A stretch of DNA of 26,996 bases from DATJHM01 sp035493895. GTDB lineage: Bacteria; Chloroflexota; Ktedonobacteria; Ktedonobacterales; Ktedonobacteraceae. The notes beneath the pieces are model-generated. The model was not told the DNA's origin. It did no database searches and was given only the letters and a program-made list of their open reading frames with translations. Both the position numbers and the translations under genes were made by a program. Shown piece after piece: positions 7,411-14,206 of this stretch. Numbering within the stretch: the stretch's first letter is position 1; the number at the start of each line of letters is the position of its first letter. Location: contig DATJHM010000068.1 of assembly GCA_035493895.1 (NCBI GenBank), positions 1-26,996 of the forward strand. Direction: 5' to 3'.

Positions 7411-8280
7411 TCAAACATGAGCGAGCTTTTCTGGATTGACAATAATCCGAATGATCTGAATATGCTCTGCCTCCACATCGACAGTCAGCACAGCGAACGC
7501 CTGTTCTCCATCGCGCACAATCGCAGCTGGCTGCCCATTGACTTCAGCCGTCTCTATACGCGGATTCTCCGGCCAGAAGCGCTTCGAACCCAGGCTCATG
7601 CGTGCCACCGCATCGCGTCCGATAATCGGACGGAACGCAGCCGTTTTCGTTTTCCCGCCGCCATCTGTCCACAGAACCACGTCCTCGGAGAGCAGGCTCA
7701 TCAGTGTCTTCATCTCACCAGTCTCAACGGCCTGAATATACCCGCTGAGGAGCTGTTGGTGCGTCTCGCGCGAGGCTGAGAAGCGTGGTCGACGCTCACG
7801 GAGATGGATTTTTGCGCGGCTGAACGAGCGGCGACAGGCGGCTTCGCTCTTCTGGAGTATCGTCGCAATCTCGGCAAACTCGTACTCAAAGACTTCGCGT
7901 AACAGAAAAACTGCTCGCTCGAACGGTTGAAGCTCCTCCAGCAAGACCAGGAACGCCAGCGAGATCGATTCCTCCGTGTCTACGCGCTTTTCCGGGTCGC
8001 TCGTGGCGGGAGCCTCCTCGGTCGTGAGAATCGGTTCCGGCAACCAGGGGCCAACGTACAATTCTCGCTTTCTGCGCGCAAGCTGGAGTTGATCCATACA
8101 CAGGCGCGTGAGGATCGTGGTGAGATATGCTTTGAGCGAGCGAACGACATCCTTAGGCGGTGTGGTCTGGTAGCGTAGATAGGTCTCCTGCACCATATCC
8201 TCGGCATCCATCGCGCTACCGAGCATACGGTAGGCGATGGCAAAGAGATAGGTTCGGTAGGTTTCAAATGACTCTTCCAT
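7411..8280 (-). CDS. ECF41-type RNA polymerase sigma factor with SnoaL-like C-terminal domain
   Basis: The product has 289 residues from the ATG at 8280; an upstream GTG at 8313 is less likely, since MEESFETYRT is the normal family start. Sigma2 lies at about 5-75 (LFAIAYRMLGSAMDAEDMVQ) and sigma4 at about 108-160 (LQPFERAVFLLREVFEYEF). The C-terminal extension is an NTF2/SnoaL-like domain. The three ECF41 hallmarks are present: WLPEP (79-83) between the sigma domains, DGGGK (206-210) and NPEKL near the end (282-286; family NPDKL). In ECF41 factors this extension tunes activity in place of an anti-sigma factor. It lies 13 bp downstream of a DUF385 gene in the same direction, so the two are probably one operon. 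The usual ECF41 partner (a carboxymuconolactone decarboxylase, oxidoreductase or epimerase) is replaced here by the DUF385 protein. Confidence 0.9.
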   Translation of the reverse strand: MEESFETYRTYLFAIAYRMLGSAMDAEDMVQETYLRYQTTPPKDVVRSLKAYLTTILTRLCMDQLQLARRKRELYVGPWLPEPILTTEEAPATSDPEKRVDTEESISLAFLVLLEELQPFERAVFLLREVFEYEFAEIATILQKSEAACRRSFSRAKIHLRERRPRFSASRETHQQLLSGYIQAVETGEMKTLMSLLSEDVVLWTDGGGKTKTAAFRPIIGRDAVARMSLGSKRFWPENPRIETAEVNGQPAAIVRDGEQAFAVLTVDVEAEHIQIIRIIVNPEKLAHV

Positions 8281-8293
8281 TGTTGCACCTGCG

Positions 8294-8740
8294 CTATTTT
8301 GTTTCCAGCACAAATATCGGGTGAGTGACTACGGCGTGCTCAAACTCCTCAAATGAAGAGTTTGCGGTGACGCCAATATAGCGAGCGAAGGGATGGCCGT
8401 CCCTGACCTCTTTCTGCAACACCAGAGCCGCCTCGCCTTGAGGTAATTCTCGTGCTGCGACCGTTTCAGAACGACCGCCCCGTGTGAGCACTGCCTCCCC
8501 CGCCACCTGCAAATTGCGTACCCAGTTCACCATGCCGTACGGCGAGTTCAGATAGCGCATCCCATCGCGCTCAAGAATCACGATTGGGAGCGTACGGGGC
8601 TCCCCGCTTTTGCGTCCTCGCACCGTGAGCAAGTACATCGGGTAGCGCGCGGAGCCCATCTTCACGCCAGCGCGCATCAGCGTCATCGTCAGCGCATTTC
8701 CAACACGAACAAATGCCGGGGCTTTATCTGTTTTTGCCAT
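8294..8740 (-). CDS. DUF385 / Ddn-like nitroreductase-family protein (F420-type flavin fold)
   Basis: The product has 148 residues. The ATG at 8740 (MAKTDKAPAF) has AGAGGGA just upstream; the frame extends 23 codons further, but that part is not family-like. The core has LLTVRGRKSGEPRTLPIVIL, then YLNSPYGMVNWVRNLQVAGEAVLTR, the split-barrel pattern of the deazaflavin-dependent nitroreductase (Ddn) group, where the G-R-K-S-G region contacts the F420 phosphates. Members reduce quinones or nitro compounds with F420H2, though some bind other cofactors. It is directly followed by the ECF41 gene, so it is probably its partner and possibly part of its regulon. The family is clear; cofactor and substrate are not. 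Confidence 0.8.
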   Translation of the reverse strand: MAKTDKAPAFVRVGNALTMTLMRAGVKMGSARYPMYLLTVRGRKSGEPRTLPIVILERDGMRYLNSPYGMVNWVRNLQVAGEAVLTRGGRSETVAARELPQGEAALVLQKEVRDGHPFARYIGVTANSSFEEFEHAVVTHPIFVLETK

Positions 8741-8900
8741 AATATCCCTCTTATTCTCTCCAGTTTCTCCCCATTCCCTGAGAAGAAAGACTGCTGTGAT
8801 GATCCCCACCTGTGATCACCACAAACAAAGAAGGTTGAGACCCCTGATTTGGGACAGGTCTCCAGCCAGATTCGTTCGCAAGCATAAAAATAAATAACCC

Positions 8901-8938
8901 GTAGAGGCGCGGCTTGTCTGCGCCTGGGAGGGCCTCTA
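8901..8938. repeat. Short palindromic intergenic repeat, copy B
   Basis: It starts GTAGAGGCGCGG (8901-8912), identical over 12 bases to the copy at 17506. TAGAGGC (8902-8908) pairs with GCCTCTA (8932-8938). The right arm overlaps the stop codon of the minus-strand gene that ends at 8936. The rest of the gap 8741-8935 holds only a GTGATCAC palindrome and no gene. Confidence 0.5.
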
Positions 8939-9394
8939 GAGGTGGTGTGATCCCAAGAATGCTACAAGCAAATAGAGTGCATACAGAAGAATACAGACCA
9001 GCAGGAACGTCCCATAACAGGTGAGTGTCCAGGCCCGGCGCGTATTCAGCGCCTGACGCAATTGCTCAGCCATATCGGGGGGATCGAGCTGAATTTCAGG
9101 TTGCTGTTTGAGTATGAGGGGGATCATGGCCCGAAAATCGCGAGCATTGGACATCCCCTCAGCCACGATAATCGTGGTATCGTCGTCCAGATCGGCCATG
9201 AGCACAAGTTTGGATGGATTGGGATCGCCCGGAATCAACGTCAGGCATTTAATCGCCTCCAGTTGAATCTGGATATCCTGATCTTCCTCCTGGCTCGTCA
9301 CCAGCAGCTCTTTTTCGTACAGCTGTATCTCTTTCCCCATGCCAAAGCGTACAACACTTATCGGGGGCCTTCTTGTCATATTATCTTCGCTCAT
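8936..9394 (-). CDS. Hypothetical protein with one C-terminal membrane helix
   Basis: The product has 152 residues if it starts at the ATG at 9394 (MSEDNMTRRP); the frame is open to 9526, and an ATG 19 codons further up is possible. No ribosome site decides between them. The soluble part, about 110 residues, has alternating hydrophobic strands (SVVRFGMGKEIQLYEKELLV, then IKCLTLIPGD and KLVLMADLDDDTTIIVAEG), which suggests a small beta-rich PH-like domain. The end is a helix, TCYGTFLLVCILLYALYLLVAFLG, so it is a tail-anchored type membrane protein. It is divergent from the receiver-domain gene. I recognise no family. Confidence 0.55.
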   Translation of the reverse strand: MSEDNMTRRPPISVVRFGMGKEIQLYEKELLVTSQEEDQDIQIQLEAIKCLTLIPGDPNPSKLVLMADLDDDTTIIVAEGMSNARDFRAMIPLILKQQPEIQLDPPDMAEQLRQALNTRRAWTLTCYGTFLLVCILLYALYLLVAFLGSHHL

Positions 9395-9512
9395 CAAATA
9401 TTCCAGACGTTTTTGTGTATTTGCACGATGCTTCTTTAGATTGTACAGCATCGCCGTGCCAGCGTCGAGTCGATTGAAAGTGCCTGAGAAGCGTTTTAGA
9501 TGCAAACAAACC

Positions 9513-9542
9513 TTGACAGGAGGCATGCTCAGACTTTACAAT
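9513..9542 (+). promoter_or_regulatory. Sigma70-like promoter for the receiver-domain gene
   Basis: TTGACA at 9513-9518 and TACAAT at 9537-9542 are 18 bp apart, a near-consensus pair. Transcription from about 9549 leaves a leader of about 34 nt with AAGGAA before the ATG at 9583. Confidence 0.6.
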
Positions 9543-9582
9543 TTGGACGAAGTACTCATAGGCATGCAAGGAACGCTTTAGT

Positions 9583-10005
9583 ATGGCTCAGATCGGTCTG
9601 CTGGAAGATAATGTTCGTATTGCGAAACTCTGCGTTATGATGTTGCACTATGCCGGTCACGAGGTGACGGTCTATCAACATCCTAATGAGTGTTTGCGTG
9701 CCCTGTTAGCGCAACCTGTCCTCCCTGGTTATGTGCCAAGAGCAAATACATTGTCTTCTTTGCCTATTGATGTCCTCGTGCTCGACCTGCACTTACCAGA
9801 CATCAGCGGGGTAGAGGTCATCCATTCTCTGCTCTCTCATTCTCATACACAATCGCTTCCGATCATCTTTTGTAGTGCTGCTGGCCCACATGAGATCTCT
9901 CGTGCGCTGCATATGGCTCCTCGTGCCACCTTTGTGGAAAAGCCCTTCACCTTTCAAGAGCTTACGTCTGCCATCGATATGGCCTTGTCCCTCCAACAAA
10001 AGTGA
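9583..10005 (+). CDS. Stand-alone response-regulator receiver domain (CheY-like)
   Basis: The product has 140 residues and is one receiver domain with no output domain. The acidic pair is in GLLEDN (Glu8, Asp9). The phospho-acceptor aspartate is in VLVLDLHLPDISG, where the LP-D-x-S-G loop follows as usual. The Thr/Ser position is in PIIFCSAAG and the conserved Lys in FVEKPFTFQEL. It has a longer loop than CheY before the phospho-site (residues 45-62). A strong promoter lies 40 bp upstream. No intact kinase is nearby; the kinase remnant at about 1013-1363 is too far away and broken. It may act by protein contact in a phosphorelay. Confidence 0.85.
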   Translation: MAQIGLLEDNVRIAKLCVMMLHYAGHEVTVYQHPNECLRALLAQPVLPGYVPRANTLSSLPIDVLVLDLHLPDISGVEVIHSLLSHSHTQSLPIIFCSAAGPHEISRALHMAPRATFVEKPFTFQELTSAIDMALSLQQK

Positions 10006-10025
10006 GAAGGGGTAGCGCAGTCCCC

Positions 10026-10460
10026 CTATTTGTAGAGAGGTGCCCCGGGGGTACCTTTGCCCGTTTCCAGGTAGGCTTGCAGGCTGCCCAGGAAGTATTC
10101 CCAATTCCGGCCCGTCTGTTCATAGACCGGACCAGCCTGGGCAAATCCATCGTGCGTGAAGACCAGCTGTGTCCCGCTCTGGACCGGCGTGAGTTGCCAG
10201 GAGACGCTCGTCCCTGCCCATTGCGGGGGACCTTTTCTGGATTTCCAGCCCACTTTCTCCGCGGCATGTAGCTTGACGATCTCAAACTGAAGGGTACCCG
10301 CCCCCCACTGTTGAAAATGGAAGTCAGCCAGTGAGCCCACCTCTGGCCTGATACTGAGCTCGTTGGTCCACCAGTGTGCGATCTCATCGTGCTGCGTCAG
10401 GGCGTTGTAGACGCGCTCAGGACTTGCTGCGATCGTGAGTTCTTTGACAATTGTTGCCAT
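10026..10460 (-). CDS. SRPBCC / AHSA1-like protein (START-fold)
   Basis: The product has 144 residues from the ATG at 10460 (MATIVKELTI), which has GGAA 7 nt upstream; an ATG two codons further up (10466) sits too near the site. ELTIAASPERVYNALTQHDEIAHWW is the AHSA1/polyketide-cyclase-like opening. GTSVSWQLTPVQSGTQLVFTHDGF and the closing NWEYFLGSLQAYLETGKG are the typical end. Proteins of this group bind small hydrophobic ligands or act in toxin or antibiotic responses, and they often sit beside an ArsR-type repressor gene. No ArsR gene is present here, but the start lies against a very large palindrome (10467-10518) of the kind such repressors bind. Confidence 0.8.
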   Translation of the reverse strand: MATIVKELTIAASPERVYNALTQHDEIAHWWTNELSIRPEVGSLADFHFQQWGAGTLQFEIVKLHAAEKVGWKSRKGPPQWAGTSVSWQLTPVQSGTQLVFTHDGFAQAGPVYEQTGRNWEYFLGSLQAYLETGKGTPGAPLYK

Positions 10461-10466
10461 GATCAT

Positions 10467-10518
10467 TTCCTTTCTTCTGTATACTTAACCTATAGGTTAA
10501 GTATACAGAAGAAAGGAA
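10467..10518. promoter_or_regulatory. Perfect 52-bp palindrome upstream of the SRPBCC gene, probable operator
   Basis: All 26 base pairs of the two arms match, with no spacer; the centre (10492/10493) is ACCTATAGGT. The core TATACTTAACC-TA-TA-GGTTAAGTATA has the form of an ArsR/SmtB-type operator. The outer parts repeat the AAAGGAA ribosome-site sequence on both sides, so a transcript reading into the SRPBCC gene from outside would hide its ribosome site in a hairpin. Confidence 0.75.
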
Positions 10519-10582
10519 CGGGAGTCAAGAGATTGCTTGTGGGAAATGGGCGGGTTTGTGAAGCGGAGACGCATGATGGGCA

Positions 10583-10603
10583 GGGAGCAGTTTTGCTGCT
10601 CCC
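10583..10603. terminator. Hairpin between SRPBCC promoter and aquaporin stop
   Basis: GGGAGCAG (10583-10590) and CTGCTCCC (10596-10603) form a perfect 8-bp stem with a TTTTG loop. On the plus strand TTGTTT follows. It lies 17 bp past the aquaporin stop on the minus strand, so it may end that transcript, although the better U-tract is on the plus side. Confidence 0.45.
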
Positions 10604-10619
10604 TTGTTTGGTAGAGTGA

Positions 10620-11504
10620 CTAATCGTCTCCAGGAGCCTCGCGTAAGGGAATGCCAGCTTCTCCGGCAGGAGGGGGAAGCGCTTGATGTTCCAGGGCTCT
10701 GTGAATGAGCAGATCGTAGATCAAACCGCCTGTAACTCCGCCCGCAAGAGGGGCGACAATGGGGATCCAGAAGTAATTGTTGGGGCCAGGGATCGCCACC
10801 TGTCCCCAGCCAGCGAAGAAGCAGAACAGACGTGGGCCAAAATCGCGGGCGGGATTGATGGCATATCCTGTGTTGAGCCCAAAGGAGAGACCAATGCCTA
10901 CGACGACCACGCCGATGAGAAAAGGCGTGAGGTTGTTCTGAATTGGCTGATTGCGTGCATCAACAATGGCGAAGATAACGCCGACGAGCAGAGCAGTTCC
11001 TAAGAACTCATCGCAGAACGCGCCAAACGTGCCCACGAACGGTTTGCTATAGGTAAACCACACAACCCCGGCATTGATCGGGTTATTGGGGGAACCGAAG
11101 ACGTTACGCGTGATATGGTTGACAGTTTCGTAGTTTATCAGGGCTCCCTGATAGACAAAGAAAAGGATGGCGGCCGCAACAAATGCCCCGGCAACCTGAG
11201 CGATCCAGTAGGGAATGACCTCTTTCCAGGGAAACTTCCCCCGTACCGCAAAAGCAAGGGTCACCGCAGGATTAATGTGTGCACCGCTCAACGCACCTAC
11301 AACGTAAACAGCAAGCGCAACGGCGATACCCCATCCCCAGGCAATTACCATCCAGTTGAGCGGAACAAAGTTCGTAAAGAAGACTAAGGATGCGACACAA
11401 CCGTCACCAAAAAGTATGAGAACCATCGTCCCAAAGAATTCTCCCAACACCCTGCCTCGAAGACCGGCAAGGAGAGGAGATCTGGCGAAAGCGTGATTTG
11501 CCAT
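10620..11504 (-). CDS. Aquaglyceroporin / glycerol facilitator, MIP family
   Basis: The product has 294 residues, a six-helix channel with two half-helix loops. The first NPA motif is in SGAHINPAVTLAFA and the second in GYAINPARDFGPRL; the Asp after NPAR is the mark of the glycerol-type (GlpF) branch rather than water-only aquaporins. The order of membrane segments and the length fit GlpF (about 280). The ATG at 11504 follows AAGGGGTG. The family normally passes glycerol and other small neutral solutes through the inner membrane. No glpK or glpD lies beside it, so the substrate is inferred from the motif only. Confidence 0.9.
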   Translation of the reverse strand: MANHAFARSPLLAGLRGRVLGEFFGTMVLILFGDGCVASLVFFTNFVPLNWMVIAWGWGIAVALAVYVVGALSGAHINPAVTLAFAVRGKFPWKEVIPYWIAQVAGAFVAAAILFFVYQGALINYETVNHITRNVFGSPNNPINAGVVWFTYSKPFVGTFGAFCDEFLGTALLVGVIFAIVDARNQPIQNNLTPFLIGVVVVGIGLSFGLNTGYAINPARDFGPRLFCFFAGWGQVAIPGPNNYFWIPIVAPLAGGVTGGLIYDLLIHRALEHQALPPPAGEAGIPLREAPGDD

Positions 11505-11591
11505 GAAAATTCACCCCTTTTACGACATTTCCAGACAGCACTATCTACAGGCGTACCAAAAACATTTGTCCTGTACCGGCTCCTTCCAGCG

Positions 11592-11936
11592 CTAATAGAT
11601 CCTTACTTTGACGAGAACATGTCCGTTGTCAGGAATCTCAGGGACACGTCCTACTACATGCTGGCCTCCAGTTACAACCAGAGCAAGCGCGCATTCACCT
11701 GTCTGTATGACCGGATCTGCCCTCAAGAAGAGGCGATAGAAACCCGGCACCGTGGTATTTTGTACCTCGGTAATACTGAAGCGTGCTTCACTCATGAGGT
11801 TATATACAGTGAAATTACCCTCTCTCAGATTGGGAACGCCCAATCTATTGCTGTCAAAGACTGAGACAGCCAGTGCAAAACGTGCTGCTGGCGCTCGCTG
11901 ATCAAGTGCGAGCGCGCTTACTGTATAACCTGTCAT
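11592..11936 (-). CDS. Hypothetical protein, beta-rich, unknown function
   Basis: The product has 114 residues from the ATG at 11936 (MTGYTVSALAL), which has AGAAGG upstream. A longer start at 11996 is ruled against because a TATAAT -10 element on the minus strand (11995-12000) overlaps it. The protein has no cysteine-rich, membrane or signal segment. Its pattern (ALAVSVFDSNRLGVPNLREGNFTVYNL, then GFYRLFLRADP, then ALALVVTGG) resembles an Ig-like beta-sandwich with repeated short strands. It is between the aquaporin gene and the fusion regulator gene, all on the minus strand, but has its own promoter. I recognise no family. Confidence 0.6.
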   Translation of the reverse strand: MTGYTVSALALDQRAPAARFALAVSVFDSNRLGVPNLREGNFTVYNLMSEARFSITEVQNTTVPGFYRLFLRADPVIQTGECALALVVTGGQHVVGRVPEIPDNGHVLVKVRIY

Positions 11937-11994
11937 GGTCTTACCTTCTTTCTCGCTCACAATTCTTCGTTTGATCAAGACAGTACAACTAGCC

Positions 11995-12024
11995 ATTATA
12001 CGTTGACGGACACAAAAATGTGTC
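11995..12024 (-). promoter_or_regulatory. Promoter with overlapping hairpin operator for the 11592-11936 gene
   Basis: On the minus strand TATAAT is at 12000-11995. The palindrome GACACA-AAAA-TGTGTC (12009-12024) covers the place where the -35 element should be. There is no good -35 match at 17 bp, which fits a regulated promoter. Confidence 0.45.
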
Positions 12025-12030
12025 TCAACT

Positions 12031-12075
12031 GCTATCCTACTAATATGTCGTAAAACGATATATTAGTAGGATAGC
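12031..12075. other. 16-bp perfect inverted repeat, terminator or operator
   Basis: The arms 12031-12046 and 12060-12075 are exact reverse complements, separated by 13 nt that contain a further TCGT/ACGA stem. It lies 46 bp past the stop of the fusion regulator gene and just upstream of the promoter of the 11592-11936 gene. There is no T-run, so either a terminator or an operator is possible. Confidence 0.5.
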
Positions 12076-12121
12076 ATACCGGTAGTGAGAGAAGGGATCA
12101 CAAAACGATCACAATCTCCGG

Positions 12122-13810
12122 TTAGAGGGAGGAAGAGTTTGTCTCAACGCGGAAAGATACCTCCTCATTTTGCAGGGGAGCCGGGACATTGAGCATCTTC
12201 AGGAGGCGCAGAGTAGCGCTACGACCCAGTTGTTTCCCATCAAATGCCAGACTGGGTAATCCTGCCCAACAGGCGAGCGGACTATTTCCGATACCCAGAA
12301 CGGGCACAGGTACGCCTGATGTCGTAAGCATATCGCGAAGACGAAGTGCCGTTCGATCATCTGTGCAAAGAAATGCAGCGAGCATATCCGTTTGTTGTGG
12401 CGAGAGGAGAGCATACCAGGAGTCAGGATTGGAGGAAATCTCGCGATAGTGAAACGGTGTCCCGCTCAACTTTTTACCGGCCTGTTGGACAGCGGCCGGT
12501 TCGAGCAGCGAATCAGGACCGGCAATCAGCCCGACCTGTTGATATCCCCGCTGCACAAACCACTCGCGAGCCGTCTTGAGTCCCTCATCCAGAAGCGTCT
12601 GCTCTAATAGCATATAGGGGCGACCATTGCGTACGAGCACTTCTAACGCCGTGGGATCGAGCGTATTGCGTTGCGTGAGCAAGATCCCCTCAAAACGGCT
12701 ATTGGAGAACATCTCAAAATACGCTTTTTGCTGCTCCCCCGGACCGGCAGGGCAGATCAGCAATTGCATAGGCACCTCGTTGAGCACCTCCTGTACCCCT
12801 TTGATAATATCGTCCAGATTGGGATACTGGAGGGAAGGGAGTAGCAGGCCAATTAATTCGCCCCTCGTTTTATGGAGGCTACGCGCATCCGCATTTGGAC
12901 GATAGCCCAGCTCTTCCACTAATTTGAGAATGCGCTCAGTGGTTGCAGGCGAGATCCGACCACGACCGCTGATGGCGCGCGAAACCGTGGCGTAGCTCAC
13001 CCCGGCAAGTTCGGCGACCGTTTTGAGCGATCGCTCCCTTGGGATCGCCGTCACAAAGTGCTGTGTTGGCAGCTTCAGCAGGTGTAGCGCGTCGAGCGGC
13101 GATTGATGGATCTGCTCCAGGACAAGCTGCAATTTGCGTTCAATATGCCGAGGCAGATTTGGACGCACAACGATCGGTCCCCTGGACAGCAGAGGGGACA
13201 TGGCCAGGAGGCGTAACGCCGAAGGACCAGCCTCAGCCGACGTATGCATAAACTCTTCTTCCATGATCGCGCCCGCCGCCACCTCGCCTGCGATCACCGC
13301 TCTGGCGACGGCGGGATGACTGAGGAGAAAGACCGGCTCTATATCGAGCGAAGGATCGAGCCCCGCCTGTCCCAGGAGAAAGGTGGCGATTAAATAACCG
13401 GTGGTGGAGTGCTGATCGACGAAGCCGAATTTTTGCTTTTTGAGCTGTGTGAGATGCGTGATGCCGCTGTCAGCCCGCGTAAAAATAATGCTGCGATAGG
13501 GATAGGGATGGGCGTCATCCGGGATGGCATCGACCGGCTTCACCAGAGCACGTGCACCAAAACGGGCCTGTGCCTGCGCAAATGCATAGGGACCAAGCTT
13601 CGCGAAATCAATCTGACCGCTTTCCAGCCCTGCAAGGATCTCCTCGTAGTTCTCGCCAAGCATGACCCGGACGCTCATTCCCAATAGTGAGCCTAAATGA
13701 TCCTGTAATTGTCGCGCGGCATCATCTAATTGGGCCAGATCTCGCCGTATGCCCGGGCTGGTCGCGAAGACAAGGGTATCCTGCTTCCTGATAGGGTAGC
13801 TCTGATTCAT
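12122..13810 (-). CDS. PhnD-LacI fusion: phosphonate-binding domain joined to LacI-type transcription regulator
   Basis: The product has 562 residues in one uninterrupted frame. Residues 13-255 are a PhnD-like binding domain: DFAKLGPYAFAQA (68-80; the importer PhnD has DLANFGPLSYVLA), FGFVDQHSTTGYL (128-140; PhnD has FSFVDPASTSGNL, the loop that holds the phosphonate oxygens) and VIAGEVAAGAI (172-182). There is no signal peptide or lipobox, so it is cytoplasmic. Residues 262-310 are a LacI helix-turn-helix and hinge: TVAELAGVSYATVSRAISG, then ELGYRPNADARSL. Residues 318-558 follow the LacI effector fold (IGLLLPSLQYP, VGLIAGP, a CTDD segment, then LGRSATLRLL) but about 30 residues short, with the usual sugar-loop segment reduced after PYMLLEQ. 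The gene is divergent from phnC. I infer that it senses a phosphonate and controls the phn operon. Confidence 0.9.
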   Translation of the reverse strand: MNQSYPIRKQDTLVFATSPGIRRDLAQLDDAARQLQDHLGSLLGMSVRVMLGENYEEILAGLESGQIDFAKLGPYAFAQAQARFGARALVKPVDAIPDDAHPYPYRSIIFTRADSGITHLTQLKKQKFGFVDQHSTTGYLIATFLLGQAGLDPSLDIEPVFLLSHPAVARAVIAGEVAAGAIMEEEFMHTSAEAGPSALRLLAMSPLLSRGPIVVRPNLPRHIERKLQLVLEQIHQSPLDALHLLKLPTQHFVTAIPRERSLKTVAELAGVSYATVSRAISGRGRISPATTERILKLVEELGYRPNADARSLHKTRGELIGLLLPSLQYPNLDDIIKGVQEVLNEVPMQLLICPAGPGEQQKAYFEMFSNSRFEGILLTQRNTLDPTALEVLVRNGRPYMLLEQTLLDEGLKTAREWFVQRGYQQVGLIAGPDSLLEPAAVQQAGKKLSGTPFHYREISSNPDSWYALLSPQQTDMLAAFLCTDDRTALRLRDMLTTSGVPVPVLGIGNSPLACWAGLPSLAFDGKQLGRSATLRLLKMLNVPAPLQNEEVSFRVETNSSSL

Positions 13811-13823
13811 GCGTGCTATTATA
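13811..13823 (-). promoter_or_regulatory. -10 element placed for a leaderless transcript of the PhnD-LacI gene
   Basis: A perfect TATAAT on the minus strand (13823-13818) ends 7 bp before the ATG at 13810. Transcription would start at or within a base or two of the start codon, leaving no ribosome site. A partial -35 (TCAACA) lies 19 bp upstream. A second minus-strand TATAAT is at 13909-13904. Confidence 0.55.
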
Positions 13824-13991
13824 ACATGTTTTCACCCCCGATTGTTGACCACCGCTTTCCCGCTAGAAAGTCTACCATAGACAAAAATGCGGGATGCAGT
13901 AGCATTATAAAAGCTATGTTAAATTGAAATTTTACAAGAATTTATTCTTCTCTTCATTGACTTGAAGGGGGAACATAGGGCAAAATTGAAG

Positions 13992-14009
13992 TGCGCAAAG
14001 CTTTACGCA
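13992..14009. promoter_or_regulatory. Candidate LacI-type operator between phnC and the fusion regulator
   Basis: TGCGCAAAG and CTTTACGCA form an 18-bp palindrome with one mismatched pair. The A-rich/T-rich half-sites resemble PurR/LacI-family boxes, but the centre is GC rather than the usual CG. It lies in the 430-bp gap 13811-14240 between divergent genes. I found no other comparably good site there and no clear plus-strand promoter. Confidence 0.4.
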
Positions 14010-14183
14010 ATCCTCTTCGTGCGTATCTTCGGCGAAACGGAGTTTGACACTGTGGTCTTGATCGCCTTTGTCGCAGGTGAGAACGTGCTATAGAGTAATA
14101 GCAAAAAGGTCTGGATAAATACTATTGTAACGTATAGCGAAGAGATGATAGAGAAATAGCGAAAAGCATTGTGGTCGCACAGG

Positions 14184-14206
14184 CTATTCAGTAGTGTCAT
14201 GAATAG
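14184..14206. promoter_or_regulatory. Inverted repeat in the phnC leader region
   Basis: CTATTCA (14184-14190) and TGAATAG (14200-14206) are exact reverse complements separated by 9 nt. It lies 35 bp before the phnC start and just upstream of the AGGAAATAGG ribosome-site region (14221-14230). A single CTGTCAT-like half-site on the minus strand (14213-14219) is not enough for a Pho box. Confidence 0.3.

Noticed and set aside
10374..10619. Plus-strand open frame next to the 52-bp palindrome as a divergent regulator gene
   Set aside because: It runs through the SRPBCC start and the palindrome itself, and has no helix-turn-helix pattern or family likeness.
12122..13810. Fusion as two separate adjacent genes or an assembly error
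   Set aside because: There is no stop, start or ribosome site between residues 240 and 262, codon use is uniform, and the location next to phnC makes biological sense. Resequencing would still be a fair check.
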